A stretch of 32,101 nucleotides of DNA from Hypsibius dujardini (Eukaryota; Tardigrada; Eutardigrada; Parachela; Hypsibiidae): assembly GCA_001579985.1 (NCBI GenBank), contig LRSR01009958.1, positions 1 through 32,101 on the forward strand, read 5' to 3'. Positions 1 to 12,123 of the stretch are shown one piece after another. A program made the position numbers and the translations under genes. The stretch's first letter is position 1; the number at the start of each line of letters is the position of its first letter. Below the pieces are notes generated by a model. That model made no database searches. It was not told the origin of the DNA and saw only the letters and a program-made list of their open reading frames with translations.

Positions 1-235
1 TTGAGCACAGATGTTTGCCATCTTGAGGGATAATTGAAAATTTGATTTCGCCGCATAATGGAATCGGTCATCGCTATCCTTGCAGATTATGAATTTACAT
101 TTTGAGAAATCAGCGATAAGCTTTCCTTCTAGCTGGCTGCCATTGGTAATGACACTTTGCTTACTGCTTCATGTCGAATGACCGAGTCTTGTCTTGTCAC
201 GGAAAGTATTGTCTTTAACTACATGTTTATTCCCT

Positions 236-240
236 CTGAG

Positions 241-275
<35 letters not shown>

Positions 276-292
276 TTGTCTGTTTGTCTGTA
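236..292. repeat. CTGT tetranucleotide array
   Basis: The core is uninterrupted CTGT units, decaying at the right end into variants such as CTATTTGT and CTGTTTGT. It belongs to the family repeated through the left half of the window. Confidence 0.95.
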
Positions 293-1058
293 TATCTAAT
301 TTCTTTCCTTAGCCTGTTTACTTTTCTGTCTGCCTGAGCGTTTGCTGGTTTGCCTGCCGGGCTCTGTATACACGTGTCTGTTTGTCTCCCCCCCCCGAAT
401 TTCCTATGGCCTGATACTCGGCCGTCCTGGGAGTGGGGACCCAGACAGACAGCCGCCACACGTAAACGTGGACTTCTGACTACCGATCGCTCTGGCATGT
501 AAAAAAAGCCTGTTGAAAAGCTAAAACACCGATTTGCCGGCGAAATTTATGCTGCTAAACTGCCAGGCAGGCACGCAAAAAACACGACATTGTGTCCGTC
601 GTTACCGCATCTTATATGTGTGGATTATATTATTATTGTTATATTATCATTATCACTCTCATCCCTGCAGTGTGTGTGTGTGTGTGTTTGTCTGTGTGCA
701 TCAAAAGAGTGCGCTGTGGTCCGTAATTATACCCGCAATTCATCGCATCCATTAAGTTTTCCCCCTCCCTCTCTTGTCTGTCTGTCTGACTCATGGCGAC
801 AGTCTTTTCAACATGACACGAAAGTTTCAACAATCCCTTGCGCGTCCTCCACCTTAAACCCGCAGACCGAGTGCCGTTCACGTTCGTGATCAAGTCAGGT
901 AGAAGGAAGCTAAAAAGCCAACTCAAAGTGTGCACTGTCGTAGTACCAGTACTCGGTGCTGTAGTATGCCTAGAGTTCAATGGACTTGACGGTCAGTAGT
1001 ATGGAGTTGCGGATTGCTCGTAATGGGCTGTTTCGTTTTCATTATTATTAAATAAATG

Positions 1059-1063
<5 letters not shown>

Positions 1064-1101
<38 letters not shown>

Positions 1102-1117
1102 TCCCTCTCCCTCTCTT
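1064..1117. repeat. CT dinucleotide microsatellite
   Basis: A long pure CT run passes into CCCTCT hexamer units at its right end. It lies in non-coding sequence. Confidence 0.95.
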
Positions 1118-1602
1118 CGCAGTCAGATGTGCGGTTTTGCTACAATAGCAGTTGAGAAGGGAGAAAGAGAGAAAGAGAAGAAAAAACACGAGCAACTCGC
1201 AGAAGCAAAGCAGGCGCCATTGTAAACTGCCGGGAGGGTGAATTTGATGGCCGCGCGGACCAGCTGATGATGGAAGTGTAAAGCAGTGCAGTGTGTGGTG
1301 AAGCAAAAAAATGAAGTACAGCTCTGAACTGGCGAGGGTGTAATCGATTTCCGATGCTAATGTTGTGTTGGTACCGTCTCGCGGACGGTTTTATTATTAC
1401 GGTTGTGTGGGATTATTGAAGTGTTTTGTGTTTGGCGCGATGGATTTTGCATTGACTGTGCACAGACATTTTTTAATATTTTAAATTTATGAAGCAATTA
1501 AATGATCGTTCATGTGAAATATTGAAATATTTTACTGTTGATTTGAAAATGTCTTGACGAAAAAAATTTTACAACATTGACCCTCGTCAGAGTTTACGCG
1601 GA

Positions 1603-1628
1603 TTATGTCTGTCTGTCTGTCTGTCTGT
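1603..1628. repeat. short CTGT array
   Basis: About six uninterrupted CTGT units, flanked by unique sequence. Confidence 0.9.
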
Positions 1629-1990
1629 GGCTGCGACGCGGCGTTTGAAAGGAATGCAACTCGTTTTTTTGTCGCATGTTCCGCTTTCGTTTGTGTGTGT
1701 GGCGTGTGTGACACTTTAATTTGTTTGTATTAAATGGGGAGCTGTTTCTCCTACCCAGGGTACTAACGTACCTGCGTCGTCCACTCAACCCCCCTCTTCG
1801 ACCGAAAATCGACGTCCGCTGTTCCGTCGGGGTGTAATGCGATTCTGCTTACACGATTCCGCGCTTACATGATTGATTTAAAATTTCTCTCCTAGCAGGG
1901 TACTCGATCGTAGACCTTGGGCTCGACGCGCGCGGTCTCTGTTTGCTCTTTGTGTTCTCTGGGTTGTGCGTTTGGGAGATTAATCACTGC

Positions 1991-1991
<1 letters not shown>

Positions 1992-2031
<40 letters not shown>

Positions 2032-2180
2032 ATGTCTTGTCTGTCTGTATATCTTGTCTGTTGCCTGTCTATTCATATGTCTGTCTGTTTGTCTGTCTGC
2101 CTGTTTGTTTGTCTGCCTGTACCTTTGACTGGGTGTTTTGTTCGAATATCTGTCTACCGGTCTGTCTGTATGCCTGGGAG
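1992..2180. repeat. CTGT array, degenerate at the right
   Basis: A pure CTGT core near 1993-2032 is followed by about 150 bases of imperfect units (CTGTATGT, CTTGT, CTGCCTGT). The gradient from pure core to decayed flank suggests growth by slippage with older units drifting. Confidence 0.9.
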
Positions 2181-3505
2181 ACTGATATAGCTCAGTCGGC
2201 CAGCTCCGTCGGCTTATTCCAAGCCGGTGGTTTTTTTCCTCGCAAGCTTTTCGTGCGGAGAGGGCAAACAAAAGTGTTAATAATATCAACAAGACATCCT
2301 CCTCCAGGCTTTCGATGAAACGCAAGTCGTAAACATCTCACGTGTATGTATGTTTTTCGTGTATTATTATTTGCCATTTGCCTAACGAAAACAGAACATT
2401 CAAAATGATTCATCAACTTTTGCACCTTTTCTGTTGTTTTTTACCCACTTGCTTGTGCGGTGCGACGATGATATGATGATTGCGAGACACTTTGTGTGCC
2501 TGGCTGGCAATGGCTTCCGAACTTCTGCCCGCTCTGACCTCAATCACCCCTCGACCTCCTGTTGGTTGTGCTTTAGACGGGAAATTCTGTTCTCTAGCCT
2601 GATTCCGCTCGTAACAGGAGCTATTCTATCCTTTCGGTCGTTTACAGACCGGTTGATTGATTGATCGATAATGGAAACATACTGATGGTGCATGGTGATC
2701 CTTTGATTGATCAGTTGATTGAATGCGCTTGACTAATTTGCTTTCTGCTGCTTGATTGGTCGATTGTTCGCCGATCTGGTCGTTTCATTTTTTTTTCTTG
2801 AAGGTTTAGTTAGAAATTATATTATATTTTAAATTTACATATTAAACTATTATTTCCATATATTTCTACGATAGGGTGTAGTTATTATTATTTATCATAA
2901 TTTATGTTTATGTTTAGCCGTTAAATTTATATTGAAATACAGTGTAAATACAGTACTCGTACCGTTATTTCTTTTCTTCAGTTGACTTTCAAGGAAGTTG
3001 CGCGACAAAAAAATGATCTTTCAGGTCTCTTGAGGATACTCACTACCACGAGGATGATGACGATAAAAAAAGAGAAGTTTGCCTCACACTTGACTTAGTG
3101 AGATTAGAGTGAGACGTGAGAGGGGGAGAAGAGAGAGAGAGAGAGAGAAGTGGACAAGACAAGAGCAGCAAGCGAAGAGTCTGAACACATTGAGGGCTCA
3201 AAAACCGGAAAGTCTGTTGCCGTTTTTTTTATTAGAGTTCACCGTTGTGTGGAAGTGAGCAGAGTAAGGCACAAAGTGTACACAGAGACGTCTGTCCGCG
3301 CAGAGAGGCATATCATTTCGCTCTCTCTCACGCGCTCATCCCCTCCTCCTCGGTCACCTAATTTTAAACCCGCTGTCTGGATGGATACTCTCGAAAGGCA
3401 CCATTAAAATTAGCCGGGTTAATTGGCCGTAATCGGCGCCATACCTCTCTATCAGGCAACCAATCAAGCAGGCAGTTGACCAAGGCGTTGCTTGTTCTCT
3501 TCCAT

Positions 3506-3775
3506 GTCTGTTTTTTTGCCTGTCTTACCGTCTGTACTAGGTCTGTCTGCCTGTTGTCTATCTGCCTGTACAAGTCTGTCTGCTTGTTGTCTATCTGCCT
3601 TGTAGTCTGTCTGTCTGTCTGTCTGACTTTCTGTCTGTCCCTTTGCCGGTCTCTCTTTGCCTGCCTCTCTTTGTCTGTTTGTCTGTTTGCGTGTGTGTCT
3701 GTCTCTCTGTCTATGCCGGGCTGTATCCGTCGCCAGTGTGATTGTCTGTTTGCTTGGCTGTCTGCTTGACTATCG
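3506..3775. repeat. degenerate CTGT/CTGC repeat tract
   Basis: About 270 bases are built mainly of CTGT, CTGC, CTTG and CTCT units, with a short pure core near 3608-3634. All frames stay largely open and read Leu/Ser/Val/Cys, which is a property of the repeat rather than coding. Confidence 0.85.
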
Positions 3776-5079
3776 GTCGCCTAACCCCGTCCGTATTTTC
3801 ACCCCGCATAGCCTTGTTGGCAACCGGGTATAGTGCATAAAAGTTGCGCATATACCTGCATATAAACTCTGTTACGCAGGTTTACGACGATCGCGCACGG
3901 TTTGGCCACAACAGCACATCCCCCTCTGCTCGTTCCGTGTTTCTTCCGCCCCTTTCATCGGTATATCTCAGCAAAACATGCACAACGATTACGTCGGGCA
4001 AGGCTGTCTTGTTCTTGTCTGTGTGTTGTGCCTGTGACTTTTGCGTTGTTTGCGAGGGGCGCTGCTGTCTGTTGCTGGTAGTGTTACATAATGAAGCATC
4101 GACGCGCGCCGCATCGAAGACGATCGCCGCACAGTCACGGTCCACTGCGCCAAACATCAACCACGGTGAACCTCGGTGGTAAAAGAAGCTCCATTAAAAA
4201 TCGTTTAAGCCGGCGTACTAAAATTAAAGCAGAAATTTAAATCGAATAGGCTGTTTCCTGCTTTCTTTAAGACAATAATTGCCAGAAAGTTCGCCCAAGA
4301 AACGATCGCTCGATTGGTTGATTGGCTGCTTTTTTCCCTTTTTTTAAATTGGTTACTTCGTTGGCGAGGCCGATGGCTTGATTGAATGATTGAGGAACGT
4401 TGTGAGTCAGTTGATTGATTGTTGATTGGTCGCCTTGCTTTGACCAAATGCTTGATTGAGGGCTTACTGGATATTGCTGTTCAGTTGGTTGATTGTTGAT
4501 TGATGAGACGACTGAATGACCTTAATAGTTCAGTTTTTGCCGTACAAACCCAGGGCTGTGGTCGACATCTAATCTTGCCGACCAAATTGTGTCACGTTTT
4601 CTTTTTGCCTCAGTCTTTCGTCTCTCTGCCCCGTGCGAGAGTTTTACGTAATTTTGTTTGTTTGTCAGAAAAGCGGCACGTCGAAGGCCATTCCTCCTTC
4701 TGGTTGCTACTGACTCTCCGAATAGGCCATAATGGAGCCGGTCGAGGGAGAGGCACGTCGCACACGCAGTCCAGGTGTCTGCTGCGAGAACTGACGAGGT
4801 TGCTTCGAATGAAGTCAGTTGAAGGACCGGCGCCGCCGCGGCGAACCGAGCGAGAGCTCTGCGAACGGAAGGTCGGACGAGGGTGTACGCTGGCTGGCTC
4901 CCTCCGTTAATTCTGCTTCGCTTAGCGTGCTCCGTTACTCTCTTCCGTTTTTGAAGGCCTAATTCGCCGTACAGCGTCGTGGATCGTGCCGTTCATCAAC
5001 TTCCATCTCACTTTTAATACTTCCCCTTGTGCTATTTCTGTGCCTTGACTACCCGAGTCGCTGTAGTCCACCGTGTATG

Positions 5080-5262
5080 TCTATTTGTCTGGCTGTCTGT
5101 CTATTTTTTTATTTGCCTGCTTAGTTGGCTGTCTGGATCTGGTTGTCCAGCTGCTTGTCTGTCTGACTATCCGCCTATCCGCCTATCTATCTGTTTGTTT
5201 GTCTGTCTGCCTGTCTAACTGTCTAATTGCCTGTCTGTCTGTCTTTCTGCTTGTCTGTCTGT

Positions 5263-5314
<52 letters not shown>

Positions 5315-5320
5315 GTTTCT
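5080..5320. repeat. CTGT array with a pure CTGC block
   Basis: Degenerate CTGT/CTAT units lead into about 13 uninterrupted CTGC units at about 5262-5313. The shift from CTGT to CTGC is abrupt. Confidence 0.9.
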
Positions 5321-6068
5321 ATTTTGCCATTTATTTATTTTGCGCTCTCTCTATAGGACTGTGTGCCTCGGTGTAAAGTCGCAGTTCGATGATTCTGTGC
5401 CGGCATAGTTTGTCAGTAAACTCTAGCGTCTGTTGTCGGTGTGGGGCACCGGCCTCCGGTCAACAGGAAGCGGATGCAACTGCTGCAGCCATCACTATAC
5501 TGCTGGAAATGCTCGTGGAATATCCAGTGGCGCCACTTGAAACCGAAATCCATTGAATCAGTTTTTTGAGTGCTCATCGCGTGTTAAATTACCAATTCGG
5601 ATCGAGTTGACGCTTCGGAGAATAACTAAATATTGTTTTTTTTTTCTCGAAATCTCTTGCTTTTTTCGGAACCTTTTTTCGGCCTTGGTCCTCCCTCGCC
5701 GAAGGAATTTTTTGTTGAAAGAAAAAATGTTCGAGGGAGAGACATGTGCCAGCAGAAAGGTCTGTTGCTTGTTTCAAAGCCACGCCAAATAAACGTCTTT
5801 CGAGGGCCCCTTTTGATGATGGGTTGTTGTCGCTGTTACGCGCGGTGGCGTGGCGTGTGTTCTTTCATAATAGCAGTCTGTGTGTTTGTGGCGTTTTGTA
5901 TATGAAGGGAAGTGTGTGTTTGGTTGTTTAGATTGGAGCGTAACGAGAGTTGCTTCTTGTGACACTACTGACCGACTTGTCTAGTTTCTCTCTTGGTTTT
6001 TTTTTACCGCCGGCGCTCTTATTGACGGAAACAATTGAACTAACTCACGTTTTTCTCTGTTCTTGCAG

Positions 6069-8248
6069 GATCGCAAAGGAGGAGCTTCATTTCATCTTGG
6101 CGAAAAAGATGGGGTACGAGACAGTCTGCTTGCCTGCCTGCTCGATCTGTCTGTCTGCTTTTCTGTCTGTCTGCTTTTCTGTCTGTCTGCCTGCCTGTCT
6201 GCCTGTCTGTCTGTCTGCCTGTCTGTCTGTTTGCTTATTTGTATGATTGTCGGTCTGTCTGTTTCCTAGACTGTATCGGTCTGGATGGCTGATTGTACGT
6301 ACCGGTGTCTGTCCAGCTAACGAAATCAGTTTTGCTACATTAAATCACGACGCGACGACGACAAAGAGGTCTCCGGCCGACTGGGCCGCCAGAGACTTCG
6401 TGAGAGATTCGGATTGTTTCTCTCCCGGTGTTAATGAGGCTAAATCAGCGAGACATCAGCTTTACGGCGCGCCCGCACACACGCGCGCGCGTTTTCATTA
6501 CTGCCCAAATGTCTACATCAGACACAATTCCGACACACAGACAGTCTGCTAAACGGTTTAGCGTTGCGTTGAACTGCAGAACTGTCTCTTCGCTGCTTCT
6601 CGAGCAGCGCGCGCGAGCGCGAGAGAGGAAAAGATCTGTGCAAACGACCTGACAGAAGAACAACCTCCTGTTGTCTTACGTATGGCAATGATGATGGCTG
6701 ATGGTTGATGGTGACAACGGGCTCTCACTCACTGCTCTTGCTGCTTGTGAAGCTCGGCAGCAATCTAGAGCGCGCCGGTGCGCCATTGTTTCACTAGCTT
6801 CAGTGAGGAACATGAGCGCGCGGAAAGACAGACTCACAGACACACACTCACACTGTACACCGCACGATGAGGGACATTGAGCCGGACCAGTTCGCTCGTT
6901 CACACCAATTTTTTGCCATAATTCTCTTTCTCTCTTATGCGGGAAAGGCTGCAGCAGCGACGCCCTCCGGGCTTGCGCTAGCAAAGTGGCGTGCGCGTCG
7001 TTGCTGCTGCTGGTCCCAGCGTTTGGTTCCAGCGTCTGGACTTGAAACAATGGGAACTGAAACAGATTGCAGATTAAGCGCATCAGATTGAAATTGAAAG
7101 GACTGAAATCTCTTGATTGCTTCAGTATTTGGGCGACCAATACGGCAATCAATCAATGTCGCCAGTTAAAAGCATTTTACCGTTTTGCGAGTAGCATAAC
7201 ACATCAATCAACTAATCGATGCTCCATCATTAACGAGAAACTGATGTTAAGCGGTGTGTAATCGATCAATCAACTGTTCGTATCTAGTTTCAAGCCATTC
7301 AGTGCTTTAAAAGCAGCAGTAGATCGATATCTGCGACGGACTACTGAAGAGGTTCACCATTCCATCGGCTCAATAGGGAGATGGAATTTGAGTCCTTGAG
7401 CAAACATACGTACGACTACTAGAGAGATTGCTGATTTACATCTTCGCTCGCGCTCGCGCCCTTTGAACACAGGCTAACTTGACCTCTTGTCGTCGTCGTC
7501 GTCATCTTCGTTTGACTCACTTATATTTTGCGTTTGCTTATCTGGTTTTGGAAATAACCGGGGCAGGTTCCCCTTAACACAGGGGAGATACCGTCTGTGT
7601 CTTGTCTTCGGTCGGTGTATCCGGCTGCCTGTCTGCCGTGATTTATCTCTTTTTCACTTTGTCTAATCAGACGTATGCGTTTTTTGCTGCAGTTCATCCG
7701 ACTTCCTTCCGGTGAGGAGTTTAGCTTCCGCGTGGATGAGATCCTGGAGAAGGACAGCGGTCCCCAGGGTAGCTTCGAGTGCATCCAGACGATCCGGCGC
7801 GGCGAGGTGGAGCACGTCAGCGACATCAGGAATCGCATCACCGTCCAGGCCACGGAGGCGTCGTTTGAGCATACGCGCCAGCGGATGGCCAAGGCGGACG
7901 AGGATAATAAAAAGTCATGGTACGAGAGTGAGAGAGCGCGAGCTCTCGCAGTAGTGGCATTATTGTTTTCGATTACGCGTCCAGCACGCATGCCTGATCG
8001 CACACAGACAGACACACACACGCCAAGGAGGGTTATTACGTGGAGGCCTCCAGTATCTTTGGCGGCGGGTTTTCTCGCATAATCCACACATTTCACGAGA
8101 CCACGTGCCGGAGTTATGTGATTTTCATGTCTGGCAAGCAAGCGGTTTACATACAGCTCTGGTTAGACATCCATTTGAAGAGACGCACAGACAGATAGAC
8201 ACCGACAGGCACAGACAGACAGACAGACAGACAGATAGACACCGACAG

Positions 8249-8287
<39 letters not shown>

Positions 8288-10266
8288 GGGCGAGTAGACA
8301 GTCAACCAGTCAGACGGACAGACGGGCAGACGAGACAGGCAGATAAATAATGAGATAAAACAGCAAAATAATAGTCAAGCAGGGAGAAAGGTAGAGAGAT
8401 AGATAGGCAGACAGGCAGTGAATCAGTCAGACAATTGTGGTACTATATTGCCAATCCTAAAGTTAATCTCTTCTCTTTTCAGCGTTAAAAAGATGGACAT
8501 CTCCAATGTATCCCGGCATTCCAAAGTCGGCATCAAACGCCCCGGCGAGACCGTACCACTAACCAACTCTAGCAAAAAGTTACGCCTCGACGGCGCCGTC
8601 GCTTCTGTCTCCCCGCACAACTCCCCTTTCGGCCGGACGAACAACAACAACACAGCCCTCCCCGGTGGAGGCAGCCGTGGACTTACCTCTTCCGCTTCGC
8701 AACCTGTGATTTCACCCTCCTTTACCTCAGCCCCCGGCGTCAGCAGCAGCAGTCAACAAAAGAGGCCCCCGCATCTCACGCCACCGCCGCACCCATCCTC
8801 TCGGTCTTCCTCATCCCAACCGCCAGCCGCAAATTCATCCAGTCTTTCCTCCTCTTCCTCATCAACGTTGGCTGTGCCGGAGAACAGCATGAGCATGAGC
8901 AGCAGCGGCAACAGTCTTGGATCCGGTCGGTCGCCCCTCACACGCTCACCTACGACGGTGCCGGTGCGTCCGCTGCGCGAACGACTGATCCAGACCTTGG
9001 CGCTGCGGCCAATGACCAAACCGGACTTGATTAGCAAGCTGCGAAAGTTCGGCTACAAGGACGAGGAGCGTGCAGTGTTGGAGCAGCTGCTGACCGAAGT
9101 GGCGTCCGTGATCGCTGCTAGTGCTGCCAGCAGCGAGGGCCTCTTTGAGCTGTTGCCGGGTTGCTTCGGCCAGGTGGATGCGAAGTGGTCACTGTACTCG
9201 CCGGCGGACCAGGCGGCAGCCGCCAAGCGGCTCGCCGCCTTCTTAAACGCCCGCCCTTCCGCAGCGGGGTCAAGTGCAGCAGCAGGTGGCTCCACCGTCA
9301 ATGGAAACAAACACCTTTCCCGCACCGCCTCCGCATCCGATCTTTTTCCTTCTTCCTCGTCTGCCTCGTCATTGGCATCGTCGTCTCGGCCGCCGGGCCG
9401 ACCTACGGCAGCGGCGATGCCTGCCATCACGACGACGTCGTCTTCGAAGAACGGTGGGAAGAATTCGGCCGAGCTGGAACGGCTGCAGAATGAGATGGCC
9501 AGTGCGCGGGTGCAGTTGGCCCACCCCAATCCAGGTGACGATCTGTCACCGCCGCCGCCGAGCAACTCCAGCTGCTCCACGCCGAGTCCGCCGGATCACA
9601 GCAAATTCAAGGACATTGGCAACAGTGACGGCGGCGCGGCCAGGAGTAAGAAGACCAGCAACACTTCGGATGTTGGGGGAAGTGTTGGTCATGGCTTGGA
9701 TGATGATCAGGCCATGCAGGGCGATAGAGAGAATTCTGAGTAAGTCTTTGGAAACGGTGATTTTATTTGTATTAAAGAAATCGTTTTATTTAATTTTGTT
9801 TGAAAATCCGAGACTAGTACAGATTGGTAAACTCCTCCGATCTGAATTGAGGTGACATGCGACGCTTTATTCGTTTACGACTTGACGGATGTGTTTGCAC
9901 GTCATGATCGTCTACATTGTTTTTTGTTGTTCTTTTTTCAGTCGATATCGAGCCATTGCGACGACCGAGCAGCGTCGCAAGTACAAGGAAGACTTCTACT
10001 CTGAATACACCGAGTACAAGGAGCTGCACGGGCAGATGGCCCGGATCAGCGATCAGTTCACGCAGTGGGAGCGTCACTTGAACGGCGCCGTAAAGCACTC
10101 CGCAGAGTATCAGCGCTACGCGGAGATGATGCGAGCCGAGTATAAGCGGCTGAAGAAGGACGACGACTACTCGGCCAAACGCGGCCGGTGGAACCATTTG
10201 TTTAATAAGCTCACCCTCATCAAAACCCGCATCAAGGCGTATGACGCTCTCCACAAGAAGGCATGA
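6069..10266 (+). CDS. ELL: RNA polymerase II elongation factor ELL (5' end not found)
   Basis: ELL raises the catalytic rate of RNA polymerase II and is a subunit of super and little elongation complexes in the nucleus. Visible coding exons are 6069-6113, 7693-7919, 8483-9739 and 9942-10266 (stop TGA). All junctions are GT..AG and in phase, giving 617 residues, against about 620 in human ELL. The first two exons carry part of the ELL N-terminal domain; the peptide SFECIQTIRRGEVEH is diagnostic. A Ser/Ala/Pro-rich linker follows. A winged-helix segment (PLRERLIQTLALRPMTKPDL) sits at about residues 250-350 of the visible protein. The last exon is the occludin/ELL homology domain (RYRAIATTEQRRKYKEDF onward), a coiled coil. 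The extreme N-terminus, roughly 60 residues in other ELLs, is missing. The downstream gene is convergent. Family assignment is firm; the first exon is unresolved. Confidence 0.93.
6120..6275. repeat. CTGT array in an ELL intron
   Basis: CTGT/CTGC units begin about ten bases after the donor of the 45-nt ELL exon and continue for about 150 bases. They read CTGT on the ELL sense strand. Confidence 0.9.
8170..8420. repeat. CAGA array in an ELL intron
   Basis: ACAG/CAGA units, several uninterrupted (8210-8234 and 8250-8286), fill the intron 7920-8482 up to about 60 bases before the acceptor. On the ELL sense strand this array has the opposite polarity to the one at 6120-6275. Confidence 0.92.
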
Positions 10267-10457
10267 CACGCCTCTCTGGTGGTGCTGGCTGCTGCCACGC
10301 CTCTGGTGATGCTGGCTGCTGCTGTTGCTTTTTCGTTGCATCGAAGGATCGAAGAAAGGCCCGAAGTTTTGCTTGTTTTCGGCGACCTTTTGGATAGCGA
10401 AATGGGTGCCCGGATGGTTTTAACTCCAATTTGGACCCTGTCGGAGGAAGATACTTC

Positions 10458-10511
10458 ACCACAGGCACTGGGAGGACCACAGGGACTGGAAGGACCACAG
10501 GGACTGGAAGG
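10458..10511. repeat. 18-bp minisatellite, three units
   Basis: Three adjacent 18-base units start at 10458, 10476 and 10494. The second and third are identical (ACCACAGGGACTGGAAGG); the first differs at two positions. It lies about 190 bases past the ELL stop. Confidence 0.92.
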
Positions 10512-11052
10512 TGTTGGAGTGAGTCCATTTGCCTTTCGTCTGGATTGTCTTTTGCGGGGGACGCGCTTTCCACCCACACATTGTCTGCTCAAATATCACC
10601 CCGCGTTAATGCAGACAGCTGGGTTTACCTCCGCGTGATGGTCCCATCATGTGTTTGTGCCGGTCTCTTCCTCTACACATACCACTCCCCCTCCTCACAC
10701 ACAGCCTCCGTAGGAACCGGGTTATAATTCTGATGCCAAAAATACTGAAAATTGAGAGAAATATTTTTTTGCTACCGTTCCCGCGCACCATTCTTCCATT
10801 CTTCTTCTGCACCTTTACCTACACACTGCACTCCCTCACTGGACTTTCATGATGCACCAAGCCAGCTTCCCGACTCCACTTCCACCTCACCAGCTCACTT
10901 TTCCTCCTGCGCTTCTCCATTCTGTGTCTTCTTCGCCGCATGGATGTGTGTGTGCCACGTCGTCGTCTCCCTTCAAGCGAATCTGTGAATGGAGAGAGCG
11001 CTCTTGATTGATTGCCTATATATATAGATAGATGTTTAGTTACTTACTCATC

Positions 11053-11110
11053 CACACACACACACACACACACATCCAGACACACATCCAGACATACACA
11101 TCCAGACACA
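11053..11110. repeat. CA microsatellite with CATCCAGA units
   Basis: A pure CA run is followed by imperfect repeats of ACACATCCAGAC. It lies in the spacer between two convergent genes. Confidence 0.9.
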
Positions 11111-11599
11111 CTTTTGCTTCCTAGTTATAATATACTATAATGTTTTTTAAAGAGACAGACGAGAGATTATGTTCTTCCGTTCTGTGTGCTGGTCTATCTA
11201 TCGCGTGTGCTCGCCGCGCGCTTTTCAACTTCTCGGGCTGGTGCGGATGGATGATGGGGATCGCTCGCTGGATTAGTGGACACCCGCCGCCCGTCGTCGC
11301 TGCGCGCTGTGCGAAATGTCCTGCCGCGAAGCGCCGGTTGAGACTTTCTGCAAGCACATGCGTGTTTTTCATTGCATTCAAAAATTGTGATTCTTATTTT
11401 CATCTTGACATTTGCTCTGTGCTATACCACTTGTTTTTAATTGTTGTACTATAACTGGGGGGAAAACTTCTATCTATTCACTGGTGTATGGGTCAGTTAA
11501 AAACGCTATAACGTTTATAGCTGATGGCTGTGTTGGGGTAACCATCTTCCGCGTTCACAATTGCAGTCGCGTTGACTGAATTTTGAGGCAGTCACATTG

Positions 11600-11760
11600 A
11601 GGAAGACGCAGACAGAGTTAGGTTGGCAGGCAGGCAAACCGAGAGATAGACAGCAAGACACGCAGACAGGCACATAGGCAGATGAAGAAGTAGATTGCCA
11701 GGCAGACAGACCGAAAGTCGGAGAGACATGCTGTCAATCAGGCAGATAGACAGGCAACAT
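11600..11760. repeat. degenerate CAGA tract
   Basis: Scattered CAGACAG, GGCAGGCA and GATAGACAG units without a long pure core look like a decayed member of the CTGT/CAGA family. It lies in the ELL/RhoGEF convergent spacer. Confidence 0.75.
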
Positions 11761-12123
11761 GACAAATCAGTATGAGACTCTTACTGAGACTGCCTGGAAC
11801 AGTCACGGATATCTGCCAAGCAATCTTCATAGATATTTTCTCATCACCGCTGATTCTGTCACTGTTTGCATGCAGAGGACCGATCGATCAGTCATACAAT
11901 GCCAATGTATCCGGGCGCATAAAAAAAGTAACAACAAAGCTCTTCGGTCCATGGAGTGAAACATGAGGAAAATTAGCTTAAAATTTGGAAGAAAACGAAA
12001 AAATTATCACAGATAACGAACTGACCGCGCAATCTGTCTTACGCCAGGTGAATCAATAGCTGGTCTCAGTACTGTCTATCATCAAGGACACACCACAACG
12101 ACTAAACAAGCGTGAGAGGTAGG

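Larger units (their letters stand above)
1..6068. other. non-coding stretch, probably ELL 5' region or first intron
   Basis: No exon with recognisable protein similarity was found on either strand. Open frames here are mostly translations of simple repeats. The stretch holds several CTGT arrays (listed separately), a TG run near 669-699, a TC run at about 1064-1117, a GA run near 3131-3150, an AT-rich segment near 2810-2960 and TTGA-type runs near 2650-2765 and 4310-4505. The missing N-terminal exon of ELL must lie upstream of 6069, either hidden here or beyond the left edge. A short tRNA-like motif lies near 2188-2239. Confidence 0.5.
10267..12123. other. ELL 3' UTR and convergent spacer to the RhoGEF gene
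   Basis: No coding similarity was found. Right after the ELL stop there is a two-copy repeat of about 29 bases (10267-10322), then an 18-bp minisatellite (10458-10511), a CA microsatellite near 11053-11110 and a degenerate CAGA tract at about 11600-11760. I saw no AATAAA on the plus strand for ELL, and none on the minus strand close to the RhoGEF stop, so transcript ends are not defined. Confidence 0.6.

Noticed and set aside
2165-2245. Functional tRNA gene
   Set aside because: The B-box core is lost, position 33 of the putative anticodon loop is A rather than T, and no acceptor stem could be paired. Kept only as a possible relic.
4500-4910. Plus-strand frame of 136 codons as the missing ELL first exon
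   Set aside because: The peptide shows no resemblance to the ELL N-terminus and has no donor that would join in phase to 6069.
8753-9580. Minus-strand frames opposite the large ELL exon
   Set aside because: Shadows of a GC-rich, Ser/Ala-rich coding exon. The plus strand carries the conserved ELL domains.
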